This document shows, one piece after another, positions 27,078 through 36,147 of a stretch of 64,000 nucleotides of DNA. Source of the DNA: Rhodococcus yunnanensis NBRC 103083 (GTDB lineage Bacteria; Actinomycetota; Actinomycetes; Mycobacteriales; Mycobacteriaceae); assembly GCF_001895005.1 (NCBI RefSeq), contig NZ_BCXH01000007.1:1-64000 (forward strand), written 5' to 3'. The translations under genes were made by a program, and so were the position numbers. Within the stretch, counting starts at the first letter, position 1. Every line of letters starts with the position of its first letter. The notes under the pieces are model-generated. The model had not been told where the DNA came from, made no database searches, and saw only the letters and a list, made by a program, of their open reading frames with translations.

Positions 27078-28331
27078 TCAGTCGCCGCGAATCAGCTGCT
27101 GCAGGATGCCCATAGCAATTTCGTTCGCGGGCCGACCTCCGGCGGGACCGTCACGCAGCGTGCACAGTACAACGATGGTGGTGTCGCTGATCGGGTCGTG
27201 GCCCATGAAGGACTGGAATCCTGGTATCGCACCGTCGTGACCGATCAACGGGCCGTAGGCCTGCCAGGCGAGACCGTAGTCACCGGGACTGGGATCGGCG
27301 GATTCCACCGTAACGCTTGCACGACGGCGGGATTGACTGTCCAGGCCCAGAAGTCCCTCGCCACGAACCAGAGCCCGACCGTAGGTCGCAATGTCCGCCG
27401 CAGTCGAGATCGCTCCCCCGGCCGCCCAGATCCACGACGGATCGAGATCTGTCACGTCGTTGGGCAGAAGTGTTCCTTTCCTTGCACTTTCGACATCGGA
27501 CGAAGACAGTTTGACCGAGACTCGGGCCGACGAGTTGGTGCCGAACAGGTAGCCGTGCGGCGACGGCTCGGGCAGCGACGCGTCGCCGGGCTCGGGAAAA
27601 CTTGTGTGATGCAGTCCGAGCGGTTCGAAGATTTTCTGCGTCAACACTGTTCCGATGTCGTCACCGAGAATCGATTCGACGATGGTGCCGAGCAGGACCG
27701 TGTTGGTGTTGGTGTAGCGAAACTCCTGATCGGGTGGCGAATACGGCGTCCCCGCCAATCCGATGGCGAGTAGTTCCTCCGGATCCCACACTCGACTGGG
27801 ATTCGTGTCCAAGACCGTGTTGAAGTAGCTGTCCTCGGTGTAACTGTAGAGGCCGCTCCGCATGTCGAGCAGGTCCGCAATGGTGATGGCGTCGCCATTC
27901 GGAACGTCCGAGCGATACTTCGACACCACGTCGGTCAATGACAGCGCACCCGATTCGACCAATTGCAGCACGACCGTACCCACCATCGTCTTGGTGATCG
28001 ATCCGACCCTGAAGTGATCTTCTACCGTGACGAGGTCTTCTCTACCGACGGTCCGCGTTCCATACGCGTTCTGCCAGGTCGCGCCCGGGGTACGCACATA
28101 GACCACCGCCCCTGGCACGGCAAGCTGACTCATGGTCGTCTGCACGACAGGGTCGACGATGGCAGTCAGGTCTGTGGCCTGCGCAACCGTCGACGATGTG
28201 GTCGCAGTCGGCGTCCCTGGACCAGAGGCGGCGTAGTCGGCACCGGCCGAACCCGCACAGCTCACCAAGAGAAGAGTTACCGCGACAAGAGCCGTTCCTC
28301 GCCGCGCATTGGATGCTTCGAATGTCGGCAT
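27078..28331 (-). CDS. Beta-lactamase-fold serine hydrolase lipoprotein (class C/DD-peptidase family)
   Basis: A 417-residue lipoprotein. The signal sequence ends in a lipobox (LLLVSCAGS). The catalytic SxxK is in VGSITKTM, and the Tyr of the second motif is likely in YSYTED or RYTNTN. The third motif is HDGAIPG, near the C-terminus. Such proteins are esterases, DD-peptidases or lactamase homologues acting outside the membrane. The gene starts 3 bp after the stop of the beta-propeller gene, in a four-gene unit of cell-envelope proteins. It converges with the DUF6777 gene, with only 18 bp between stops. Confidence 0.9.
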   Translation of the reverse strand: MPTFEASNARRGTALVAVTLLLVSCAGSAGADYAASGPGTPTATTSSTVAQATDLTAIVDPVVQTTMSQLAVPGAVVYVRTPGATWQNAYGTRTVGREDLVTVEDHFRVGSITKTMVGTVVLQLVESGALSLTDVVSKYRSDVPNGDAITIADLLDMRSGLYSYTEDSYFNTVLDTNPSRVWDPEELLAIGLAGTPYSPPDQEFRYTNTNTVLLGTIVESILGDDIGTVLTQKIFEPLGLHHTSFPEPGDASLPEPSPHGYLFGTNSSARVSVKLSSSDVESARKGTLLPNDVTDLDPSWIWAAGGAISTAADIATYGRALVRGEGLLGLDSQSRRRASVTVESADPSPGDYGLAWQAYGPLIGHDGAIPGFQSFMGHDPISDTTIVVLCTLRDGPAGGRPANEIAMGILQQLIRGD

Positions 28332-28334
28332 CGC

Positions 28335-29588
28335 TCAGTATCCGATTGCCGAGAACGTGGCGTCCTTGAAGTTGGTGACGAACAACGTCGCCGCGGCGGG
28401 ATCCACGGCAATCCCATGCGGGTTGGTTCCGACCGGGATGCTCGAAACCACTGTGTTGGAACGTCCGTCGACCACTGTGACCGTGTTGGATCCGTGATCT
28501 GCGATGTAGACGGAGGACGTTGTCGGATCGACTGCCACCCCGACCGGCGACACACCGGCCGGGATTGTCGACACCACCGACTTCGACACCGTGTCGATCA
28601 CTGACAGCGAATTGTCGGCGTGGTTCGTAACGTACGCCCTGTTCGCCTGCGGATCGACGGCAACACCCCATGGTTCTCCACCGACCGGCACCGTCGCGAC
28701 CACCGAGTGGCGTGCAGCGTCGATTACCGATACCGAACGATCGCCTGCGTTGGTGACATAGATCGAGCTCGTGTTCGGGTCGGTCGCAATGCCATACGGC
28801 TTGGCGCCCACTCGTACAGTTGCTGTCACCTGGTTTGACCGGCCGTCGATGACCGAGACCGAGCTCTCGTCGAAATTGGAGACGAAAACTGTATTCGTGG
28901 CATCGTCGACGGCAATCGCATAGGGACCGTTGCCCACTGCAACCACGGCCACGACCGCGTCGGACAGACCGTCGACGACAGTAACGGAGCGACCGTTGGC
29001 ATCGCTCACATACACCGAGTCGTTCTGTGCATTGAATGCGACGCCTGCGGGTTTGCTCCCGATCGGCACGCTCGCTCGAGTCACACCGCTTCGTGTGTCC
29101 ACCACCGACATGGTCCCGTTGTCGGAGTTGGTGACGTACGCAGTGTCGGTCGCCGGGTCGAGCGCTACGGCCCAGGGACTCGCTCCGACAGGTGAAGTGA
29201 TGTTGCGTGGTGGAGCCTCCGACTCGCGGGACAACTCGTCCGAGCCATCCGAAGCAGACTGCGACGCATCTACGGCTGTCACGGCATCGCGCTCCGCCCA
29301 GGGTCCGAAGAGATACCACACCCCGGCCGCACTTCCTGCCAACACGATCAGAGCCAGCAGTGTTACCAACGCGATCACCGGAGCCGACCGCTTGCGTGGT
29401 GGCCGACTGCCGGGTGCCGGAGGCGGAGCGGGAACCTGCAGTGCGGACGGCAGCGGGTTGGGCTGCCGGGAGATGGGCTGCGGAGCTCTCGGGGGTGCAG
29501 ACCGCGGAGCTGCCTGATGTGAACGACGCGGGTGAGGCGGAGGTGGGGGCGGGATCGGCACCCCGCCGCGGTCGTCGTTCCCGCTCAC
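28335..29588 (-). CDS. Membrane-anchored seven-blade YVTN beta-propeller protein
   Basis: About 417 residues. A proline-rich cytoplasmic N-terminus (PPPPPPHPRR) and one membrane helix (about residues 70-92) are followed by seven YVTN-type repeats of about 42 residues each. Each has a VGxxPxGIAVDP start and a YVTNxxDxSVSVID end, which should close a propeller. The GTG at 29588 overlaps the stop of the acyltransferase gene (GTGA), so translation is coupled; longer upstream readings lie inside that gene. Such propellers usually bind other proteins or glycans at the cell surface. Confidence 0.88.
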   Translation of the reverse strand: MSGNDDRGGVPIPPPPPPHPRRSHQAAPRSAPPRAPQPISRQPNPLPSALQVPAPPPAPGSRPPRKRSAPVIALVTLLALIVLAGSAAGVWYLFGPWAERDAVTAVDASQSASDGSDELSRESEAPPRNITSPVGASPWAVALDPATDTAYVTNSDNGTMSVVDTRSGVTRASVPIGSKPAGVAFNAQNDSVYVSDANGRSVTVVDGLSDAVVAVVAVGNGPYAIAVDDATNTVFVSNFDESSVSVIDGRSNQVTATVRVGAKPYGIATDPNTSSIYVTNAGDRSVSVIDAARHSVVATVPVGGEPWGVAVDPQANRAYVTNHADNSLSVIDTVSKSVVSTIPAGVSPVGVAVDPTTSSVYIADHGSNTVTVVDGRSNTVVSSIPVGTNPHGIAVDPAAATLFVTNFKDATFSAIGY

Positions 29589-30859
29589 TGACGGACTCCT
29601 GCTGTGTTCCCGGCGACGTCGCGTGTCGACGAATGACGCGATCGGCCATGCCTCGACGACGGAATCGGTCGACGCGCGAACCGCTTCATCAGCGGTTGGT
29701 CCACCGCGATGTAGATCAGATGCGCCGCGGCGACCGACAGCACCAGACTGACCGCTGCCCAGAAGAGCCATCCAGCGAAGTCGTATGCATTGCCGCCGAT
29801 GAACAGCCTTGTGACAACGACCATCACAGGAAACTGAATCATGTAGAACGCATACGAGATGTCACCCAGCCACACCATCGGACGGGATGAGTTCACCCCC
29901 TCGATACCGGCGAGATCTCTGGCCGCGAGCGTGGCGACCACAGCGGCGACTGGAACGACCAACAGAGCAGACATCTTGAAGTTGATGGGCACGACCCAGG
30001 TCGCCGCGAAGGCCACAGCCAGCCCAGTCAAGGGCGGTGCCAACCGGATATTCCGCCAGTAGCCTTCCAGGACCATTCGTGCGGCAAGAACCCCGACGAA
30101 GAACTCGGGTAGTCGGGACAGCGGGAAGGTGTAGCTGAGCCAGTAGGACGGCGATACCGGGATGTCGTCCTGCGCGAACCAGGCCGGCGAGGCATGGATC
30201 TCGAACATCGGCGACACATCTCCTGGAAGGAGCCTCGGGGCGAAGATGTTACCGATTCCGCGCGGGCCGTCGACGAGGAGGAAATACGACACGTGAATAG
30301 TTGCGATGACCAGGACCAACACCCCGAATGCCCACCAGAGTTGGTTGGACTTGATCCTGCTGATCAGCGGCATCGACAGCGGAAAGCAGGCGTAGAACAG
30401 GATTTCGGCGCACAGCGACCACGATGGAACGTTCAGCCCACCGACCATGGTCCACTTCGGCACCCAGGTATGCACCAGCAGAAGATTGGGAACCCACACC
30501 ACCGTGCGCGACAACGGCACCGAGGCCGCTATCACGAACACCACGGCAGCAACGATGTGTGTCGGGTAGATCTTGAGCGCGCGCCGCCAATAGAACTGCG
30601 GGATGGACGATCCCGGACGAAACGCCCAGTAGATGACGAAACCGGACAGAACGAAGAAGAAGGTCACGCCTGCGGCACCGAGCTGCATGGGGACGAATCG
30701 GTGAATGGTCTCGAAGGTCGACGACTTCTGGAACGGGTACACCGGCAGGAAGACCAGGGCGTGAAGAACGAATACTGCGAACGCAGCCCACCATCGAGCA
30801 CCGGTGAGCGAAGGCAGATTCCGTCGCTTCACCACTCCCGATTCGGGATTCGACACCAT
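29585..30859 (-). CDS. Acyltransferase 3 family membrane protein
   Basis: About 424 residues with roughly ten membrane helices. N-terminal NLPSLTGARWWAAFAVFVLH carries the RxxAxxxVxxxH-type signature in the variant form ARWWAAFAVFVLH. The family moves acetyl or other acyl groups across the membrane onto sugars, peptidoglycan or lipids. ATG 30859 lies 7 bp after the stop of the SGNH hydrolase gene, and the residues before it are not family-like. In many bacteria an acyltransferase-3 protein works with an SGNH partner in O-acetylation, and the two are adjacent here. Confidence 0.9.
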   Translation of the reverse strand: MVSNPESGVVKRRNLPSLTGARWWAAFAVFVLHALVFLPVYPFQKSSTFETIHRFVPMQLGAAGVTFFFVLSGFVIYWAFRPGSSIPQFYWRRALKIYPTHIVAAVVFVIAASVPLSRTVVWVPNLLLVHTWVPKWTMVGGLNVPSWSLCAEILFYACFPLSMPLISRIKSNQLWWAFGVLVLVIATIHVSYFLLVDGPRGIGNIFAPRLLPGDVSPMFEIHASPAWFAQDDIPVSPSYWLSYTFPLSRLPEFFVGVLAARMVLEGYWRNIRLAPPLTGLAVAFAATWVVPINFKMSALLVVPVAAVVATLAARDLAGIEGVNSSRPMVWLGDISYAFYMIQFPVMVVVTRLFIGGNAYDFAGWLFWAAVSLVLSVAAAHLIYIAVDQPLMKRFARRPIPSSRHGRSRHSSTRDVAGNTAGVRQ

Positions 30860-30866
30860 CGTCCGC

Positions 30867-31796
30867 TCAGATCGCGAGTTGGCTGCGCAGCGCGGACGCG
30901 ACGACCGCATTCCCATGCGGAGTCGGGTGAATCGGAGCTCCGACGTACAGCGAGTCCACACCGGTGAATCCACCGATCCACGGGTCACTGGTGCAGCTAC
31001 CGTGCCCAGCCGTCACGGCGAGAGAATCGAAGTACTCGATTCCGAGGATCCGTGCAGCTTCTCGCTGAGCGGTATCGAGTGCCGACAGATACGTGATGTA
31101 CCCGGATGCGTTGGGCTGCACTGCAGTACCCCCTCCGACCTGAATGCAAGCCGTGCTCTGCCCACCGGCGAACACCTCGGGGTATCCGACCAGTACAACC
31201 CTGGCGTTCGGTGCGTAGTAGCGCACGTACTCCACGACGGTACGAACCCGATCCGCGAAGGCCTGGCCGCTCACGGCTCGATAATCCGGAAGCCGTCCCT
31301 GGTCGGCAGCATCGAGACCGCAGCCGCGAACCAGATCGAGCAAGCAATCCACCGAGGGGAACGCCCGTCCCGGCGACGCCCCCCATGTGTCGTTCCATCC
31401 GGCCTGGATGGTGACCGCTCTGGTTTCCGGTCCGAAAGCACCAACAGCTGCCGCCTTGCGCGCCTGCTGGACCAAGGTGTAGCCGTCACCGGTGTCGATG
31501 GTGCCGCCGTTGCACGACACGTCGACGAACCGGTCGGTGCCACCGAGCGCCGATTGGTCAGCGAGCTGGGCGGGCCACGATGTCGGAGGACGCACGCACC
31601 CGTCACCGCGATCTCCAAGGATAGGTGCCGTCGCGGTGAACGAATCACCCATCGTCACCAGCGTCGCACCGCCGGTGGGTGCCGCACCTGCAGTAGGAGC
31701 GGTCAGGAGCAGAGCAGACCCGGTGATTGCCAGAGCACAGGCAAGCAAGGATCGAATACGTGCAATTCTCATCGAGGCGTCGAACTTTCTGTTCAC
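30867..31796 (-). CDS. Secreted SGNH/GDSL hydrolase
   Basis: A 309-residue exported protein. The signal peptide is about residues 10-38 (LLLTAPTAGAAPTGG). Block I is LVTMGDSFTA, block III is IQAGWNDTWG (Asn in GWND), and block V is DSLYVGAPIHPTPHG with the catalytic Asp/His pair. Several cysteines suggest disulfides. It resembles secreted actinobacterial SGNH esterases. A second in-frame ATG 8 codons downstream (MRIARIRS) is an alternative start. It leads the operon with the acyltransferase, propeller and serine hydrolase. A role in adding or removing acyl groups on an envelope polymer is likely. Confidence 0.9.
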   Translation of the reverse strand: MNRKFDASMRIARIRSLLACALAITGSALLLTAPTAGAAPTGGATLVTMGDSFTATAPILGDRGDGCVRPPTSWPAQLADQSALGGTDRFVDVSCNGGTIDTGDGYTLVQQARKAAAVGAFGPETRAVTIQAGWNDTWGASPGRAFPSVDCLLDLVRGCGLDAADQGRLPDYRAVSGQAFADRVRTVVEYVRYYAPNARVVLVGYPEVFAGGQSTACIQVGGGTAVQPNASGYITYLSALDTAQREAARILGIEYFDSLAVTAGHGSCTSDPWIGGFTGVDSLYVGAPIHPTPHGNAVVASALRSQLAI

Positions 31797-31968
31797 CGAA
31801 CTGAAGTCGAAGTTACTTTAGACGCTTCAAGGACTATTCGGGCATCTCGAAGCCTGCTCCACGACTTGTTCATTCGAACGACGGACACCGAATCCACACC
31901 TCTCACAGGATGCTAGGTTCACCTCCATCTCGACGCGACAGTTTCGATATCGACAGGAGTACACGTTC

Positions 31969-32346
31969 ATGGCCCTTTACCTGAGAGGCATATCGGTTGT
32001 CGCTGCAGCCGGATTGTCACTTCTGCTCACCGGATGCGGAGACGAGGAAGCCGCACCCGCGACTCCGACGACGACATCGGTGCTGCAGACTGTCACGTCG
32101 TCCACGACAGTTCCGACGACGGAGCCTCCGACTGCCGAACCATCCATCGCACCCGCACCCGCAGAGGTCACTCCCACAGCGGCCGAGTACACCGCTCCGG
32201 CTCCTGTGCCGCAGGCACCAGTACAACAAGCGCCGGTCGAACAAGAGCCCATCGAGCAGCAGCAGGTAGAGCAGGAGCCGGAGCCCGCCCAGCAGGCACC
32301 CCCGCAACTTCCCGACCCTGGTTTCGAACCTCGTCCTGGCTACTGA
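31969..32346 (+). CDS. Low-complexity lipoprotein
   Basis: A 125-residue protein with a lipobox (LLLTGCGDE, cysteine near residue 23). A long unstructured tail follows, first rich in Thr/Pro/Ala, then in Gln/Glu/Pro (APVQQAPVEQEPIEQQQVE). It has no folded domain that I can see. Such tails can span the cell wall or act as spacers. It stands alone on the plus strand, converging with the RDD gene across a strong hairpin. Confidence 0.75.
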   Translation: MALYLRGISVVAAAGLSLLLTGCGDEEAAPATPTTTSVLQTVTSSTTVPTTEPPTAEPSIAPAPAEVTPTAAEYTAPAPVPQAPVQQAPVEQEPIEQQQVEQEPEPAQQAPPQLPDPGFEPRPGY

Positions 32347-32361
32347 CGTCCAGTTTCTCGG

Positions 32362-32405
32362 AACGGCACGACCCTCTCTCGGCTCAGACCGCGGGTCGCG
32401 CCGTT
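32362..32405. terminator. Bidirectional terminator hairpin between convergent genes
   Basis: AACGGCACGACCC (32362-32374) pairs with GGGTCGCGCCGTT (32393-32405): 13 positions with one mismatch and an 18-nt loop. It sits exactly between the lipoprotein stop and the RDD gene stop, so it can serve both. Confidence 0.6.
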
Positions 32406-32415
32406 GGGCGGGGAT

Positions 32416-33135
32416 CTACCTGGTGGTCACCACAGCGGCGTTCGCCATCTTGTCGTGGTAACCCTGGAGGTTCGGTGAATTGCTGATCGACACGATCAGT
32501 GCAATCGACAGCCCCACGGTTGCAATGCTTCCGAGTATTCCGACCGTTCCGCCGTACGTGAGTGATGTCAGCGCACCGACGATGTCCTGATCACTCCCGA
32601 GCACGATCATCGACGAGACTACCGATCCGAGGTACATCGGAAGTACGAACGCATTGCGCTTCAGTGCTCGCGCGAGATCCAACCGACCTCCGGTGAATGA
32701 CCGAACCTTCAGTCCCAGAATGATTTTGCCGACCGTGGTCCCGAAAACTACTTCACCGTAGAGGAAGTACGCGATGGAGCCCAGGGCGACCACCAGACCG
32801 ATTGCTCCTGACGTCGTTCGATAAGCGTCGTAATCGAACTCACTACCGAGCGCCGCCGAAGAGACCAGCCCACCGATGAACGACACAAGGGAAAGGAGGA
32901 CGAAGTCGATCAACCGAGCGGCCACCCGGACACCCGTCGTTGCGAGGCGAACTCCGTCGAGAGTGTGATGGTGCTGCGGCTGTGGCGACACGTAGTACTG
33001 AGGCTGACGCACAGGTGGGGCCCCGTACATCGGGATTGCCAGCGTTGAATCGACCACCGGTGGGGCAGGAGGAGATGGAGGTGGAGGAGGCGGCCCGGCC
33101 GGTTTGCCGTAATTGGGGGGTTGGTCGAATGTCAT
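32416..33135 (-). CDS. RDD-family membrane protein with proline-rich N-terminus
   Basis: About 239 residues. The first 70 are proline- and glutamine-rich (GPPPPPPSPPAPP, QPQHHHT) and probably cytoplasmic and disordered. An RDD domain follows, with LATTGVRVAARLIDFVLLSL and the helix-loop FGTTVGKIILGLKVRS. ATG 33135 has a GGAG 6 nt upstream; the open frame before it is not conserved-looking. It groups with other proline-rich membrane proteins of this segment (DUF2510, propeller, DUF4190). Confidence 0.87.
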   Translation of the reverse strand: MTFDQPPNYGKPAGPPPPPPSPPAPPVVDSTLAIPMYGAPPVRQPQYYVSPQPQHHHTLDGVRLATTGVRVAARLIDFVLLSLVSFIGGLVSSAALGSEFDYDAYRTTSGAIGLVVALGSIAYFLYGEVVFGTTVGKIILGLKVRSFTGGRLDLARALKRNAFVLPMYLGSVVSSMIVLGSDQDIVGALTSLTYGGTVGILGSIATVGLSIALIVSISNSPNLQGYHDKMANAAVVTTR

Positions 33136-33232
33136 GACTGCTCCGATGGTCGCGGACAAGCGTCATCGAAGCCTCACATGCCGATCGCCCGTACGCCATC
33201 TGCTGTTCGAATGATCTCTGCGGGACCAGTGA

Positions 33233-33490
33233 TTACCCACGGGGCGAGGTTGAATCGGTCCATACAAATCCTTCGAACCATCGAAACATGTTCGGGTTCT
33301 GCGGATCCGGGTACCACCCTCGCGGAATTCCCTGTGGTGCCGAGATGTTGGGGATAGACAGCGACAGCAGTGTCAGCAGTACGACCAGCGCAATGATTCC
33401 GCCCGAACCACCCCGTGCGATACCGAACTCAGTTGTCCAGGGAAGAAAGAACGAGACGAAGAGCAGAATCCCGGCGACGCCGTCGCGCAC
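33233..33490 (-). CDS. Small membrane protein with C-terminal DUF2510 motif
   Basis: At least 85 residues. Two hydrophobic segments (ILLFVSFFLPW and IIALVVLLTLLSLSI) are followed by GWYPDPQNPNMFRWFEGFVW, which matches the DUF2510 motif (GWYPDP...WTD). That motif is normally N-terminal, so its C-terminal position is unusual. The GTG at 33490 has GGAG 5 nt upstream. The same frame stays open and proline-rich for another ~55 codons upstream (to about 33660), but without ATG, GTG or TTG. So either the start is 33490, or the true start has been lost by mutation or sequence error. Confidence 0.65.
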   Translation of the reverse strand: MRDGVAGILLFVSFFLPWTTEFGIARGGSGGIIALVVLLTLLSLSIPNISAPQGIPRGWYPDPQNPNMFRWFEGFVWTDSTSPRG

Positions 33491-33755
33491 ATAGTCTCCG
33501 ACAGGAATGTCGGTGAAGGCCGATCGCGTCGTCGGCCGAATCGACTGCGGCGGTATCGGCGGAGCGACGGGGTTGCCAGGTGGCGGATAGAAAGCTGCTG
33601 GCTGAGGCGCACCGTTCGACGTCGGTTGACCGTACTGATAGGGGTTTCTCCGGGCACGCGCCGAACTCCTCGCGAGGATGTGGACAGTGGGCTGAATTAT
33701 CCGGTAGCGATGGCGCGCTGAACAGTCGTTCGAACAACCGCCGATAGGTGTCCCG

Positions 33756-36110
33756 TCAGCGTCGATACTTGGTAGTGCCGGACGATCCTCGGCTGTTGCT
33801 CACGATCTTGGCGTAACACTGATCGACTGCGATCTGCCTGGAGTCGCACCATCCGTTGGCGGCATCGGCGTCGGCGAAAGTGAGACCCGCGACGGTGATC
33901 CACCAACCGCGCAAATCGAATGTCCGCCATTCATCGCTCCACAGCAATCTCACTTCCGGGTACATCAGCCGCAGTTGCAAGTGCTGTCTGAGAATCTGTT
34001 CCGCAGTCCAGTGCACGGGCGCGCCGTTGATGTCGGCGGCATCCAAACCTACCCGCTTCGACGAAATCTGTGCGACCCACCGGTCGGCGAGATCGCCTGT
34101 CACGAATGGGAAATCCGCGTTGGCTTGCGCGCGCAATGCGTCGAGACTTGTGGTTTCCACATCGGCCGTCGTCGGCGCCGCACTGCGCACCGCCTTGATC
34201 GGAGAATTGGTGCGGCTCTCCGACGGAGCGCCGGACGTCAAACTTTCGTCGCTCGTCCCCTCGTCATCACATTCGACGAGCTGGGTGCCCGACGCTGTGG
34301 AGTCCGTCAGACTCGACGACGATCCGAGACTGTTGGGCAGGCGCCAGAAACTGTCGAGTTCGTAGAGAAATTCGCGTTCGATCGTGTTCGTCAGATTCGC
34401 CGAACCGTTTGAATTCGTTCGATCTGTCCGCGGAAGGTAGACCGGGTCGTCCGAGAAGTCGAAGACAGCCGAAGCCACGCTTGCTCCGCTGTCGGTAATG
34501 GACACACGCATCGCGTCGGTCGAGACGATGTCACCGCCGGGGCACGACGCCTTCATCTCCATCTTCACGACGAGACCGGCTGCCTCGGTGCGATATTCGA
34601 CGGGCGTAAGTGTCGGTGCCTTTCCGCACTTGGTGACGAAATTGTCGCCGTCGTCGTTCTCGTTCGCGGCAGACAACCTGCCTGGTGCACCGGCAGGACC
34701 CCCGGTCGGCGGGTAGTAAGTCAGCGCATCGTTGGTGATGTTCGCGAGTCCGACGTTGGCTGTGCCCCACGACCACCTGCTGCTGTCCGAGGTCAGCGAC
34801 CAACTCGTCGATCCATCGGTGAGATCGACCGCGACGAGTTCGGATTCCGATACGAGCATCACCTTCTCGCCATCCGATCCGGCGAAGGAGAAGTAGTCTC
34901 CGACGTCAGTGGACCAAAGTTGCTCTCCGTTGTCGAGGCGATAAGCAGAGAGCGTATCGGTCTCGACGCCGAGGACGACGTCGCCGATGACCTTCTGGAG
35001 CGAGAAGGACTGTCCACCCTCGACAGACCACAACTGGGTGCCGTTCTCGATGTCGTACGCCCCGTTCGAGCCGATGTACGGGCGATTGTCCGACTCGGAG
35101 ACCAGCCACGGTTCTGCGGGCAAATCCTGCTCCACACGGAACTTTTCATTGCCTCTTGTGTCGGCGACGATCGTCGTGTATCCACCACTGGGCTGCGGTA
35201 TCGCACAGTGCGAACCTGCGAATCCCTGACCCGGAAGCGCGACGAAGTTTCCCAGATCAGGTCCCGACAACAATCGGCCATCGGAAGCGCTCAGTACGTA
35301 GTCTCGAGCACTCTGGAAGTGAACGATTCCGTCCACCACCTCGAAGATGTGGGAGTCACCGGACCCCACGCACTCGCTGTCCCACAATTCGTCCGTCGAC
35401 CATTGAGCCTCGAGATCCCTTGAGTTACCTCGGCTGAATGTGTACCCGCCCCGCTGCAGTCCGTCGACCGTGAAGACCGATCCATCGGAGACTTCCACCA
35501 TCGAGGCAGTCGGTCGGTCGATCTCCCATTCGATCTCCCCTGTATCGAGATCGAAGAATTGAACTCTCGCGGTGGACTCGGTGGTGTTGCGCTGTCTCAC
35601 CACACACGGAAGTGTTCCGTCGATTGCCTGCGTCGCACAGGAGATGGTGCCGTCGACCGGAGTAGCCCACTTCACGGCACCGGTCACCGCATCGACGGCC
35701 ACTACCTCGGTCTGCTGCCCCGGGCCGGTACCGATCGTCGTCATCAAGGTAGAGCCGAGATCGGTGAATGCTGCCGTGCCGTAGCTCGCGGCCAATGAGT
35801 CCGGCCACATGAAGATGCCGCCAGGCAGTATGTCTTCGGCAACAAGCGTCCACCCTTGTTGCGGCTGAGTGGGATACGTGTTTGCCAGTTGCCCGGCGAC
35901 CGGCACGTCCTCATCGGAGGATCTCAGAAGGTCCACGGCGGTCAGTCCGCCGGCGACCAGAGCGCCGACAACTGCTACCGACACCGCCGCGACGATCCAT
36001 GCACGACGACCAGACCCCGTCCCGGGTGCGGACGTGCCAGGAGGCGGCGGCTGGTTGTATGGCGGCGGCGGGGGCGGCGGTGGCGGGGGCGGCGGTGGCG
36101 GCAGACTCAT
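33756..36110 (-). CDS. Membrane-anchored PQQ-like beta-propeller protein
   Basis: About 784 residues. A run of prolines at the N-terminus is followed by one membrane helix (about residues 35-58). A PQQ-type propeller covers about 75-470, with repeated units such as VVAVDAVTGAVKWATP, YRLDNGEQLWSTD and LVAVDLTDGSTSWSL. A cysteine-containing beta region follows, and a C-terminal domain of about 115 residues ends in GWCDSRQIAVDQCYAKIVSN, which looks SPOR-like. The start is ATG 36110 rather than the TTG two codons earlier. It is likely exposed outside the membrane and may bind peptidoglycan through the last domain. The function is not known. Confidence 0.87.
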   Translation of the reverse strand: MSLPPPPPPPPPPPPPPYNQPPPPGTSAPGTGSGRRAWIVAAVSVAVVGALVAGGLTAVDLLRSSDEDVPVAGQLANTYPTQPQQGWTLVAEDILPGGIFMWPDSLAASYGTAAFTDLGSTLMTTIGTGPGQQTEVVAVDAVTGAVKWATPVDGTISCATQAIDGTLPCVVRQRNTTESTARVQFFDLDTGEIEWEIDRPTASMVEVSDGSVFTVDGLQRGGYTFSRGNSRDLEAQWSTDELWDSECVGSGDSHIFEVVDGIVHFQSARDYVLSASDGRLLSGPDLGNFVALPGQGFAGSHCAIPQPSGGYTTIVADTRGNEKFRVEQDLPAEPWLVSESDNRPYIGSNGAYDIENGTQLWSVEGGQSFSLQKVIGDVVLGVETDTLSAYRLDNGEQLWSTDVGDYFSFAGSDGEKVMLVSESELVAVDLTDGSTSWSLTSDSSRWSWGTANVGLANITNDALTYYPPTGGPAGAPGRLSAANENDDGDNFVTKCGKAPTLTPVEYRTEAAGLVVKMEMKASCPGGDIVSTDAMRVSITDSGASVASAVFDFSDDPVYLPRTDRTNSNGSANLTNTIEREFLYELDSFWRLPNSLGSSSSLTDSTASGTQLVECDDEGTSDESLTSGAPSESRTNSPIKAVRSAAPTTADVETTSLDALRAQANADFPFVTGDLADRWVAQISSKRVGLDAADINGAPVHWTAEQILRQHLQLRLMYPEVRLLWSDEWRTFDLRGWWITVAGLTFADADAANGWCDSRQIAVDQCYAKIVSNSRGSSGTTKYRR

Positions 36111-36147
36111 GATCAAGAGCTCGTTCTGTCGGTTCGAGAGACCACGT

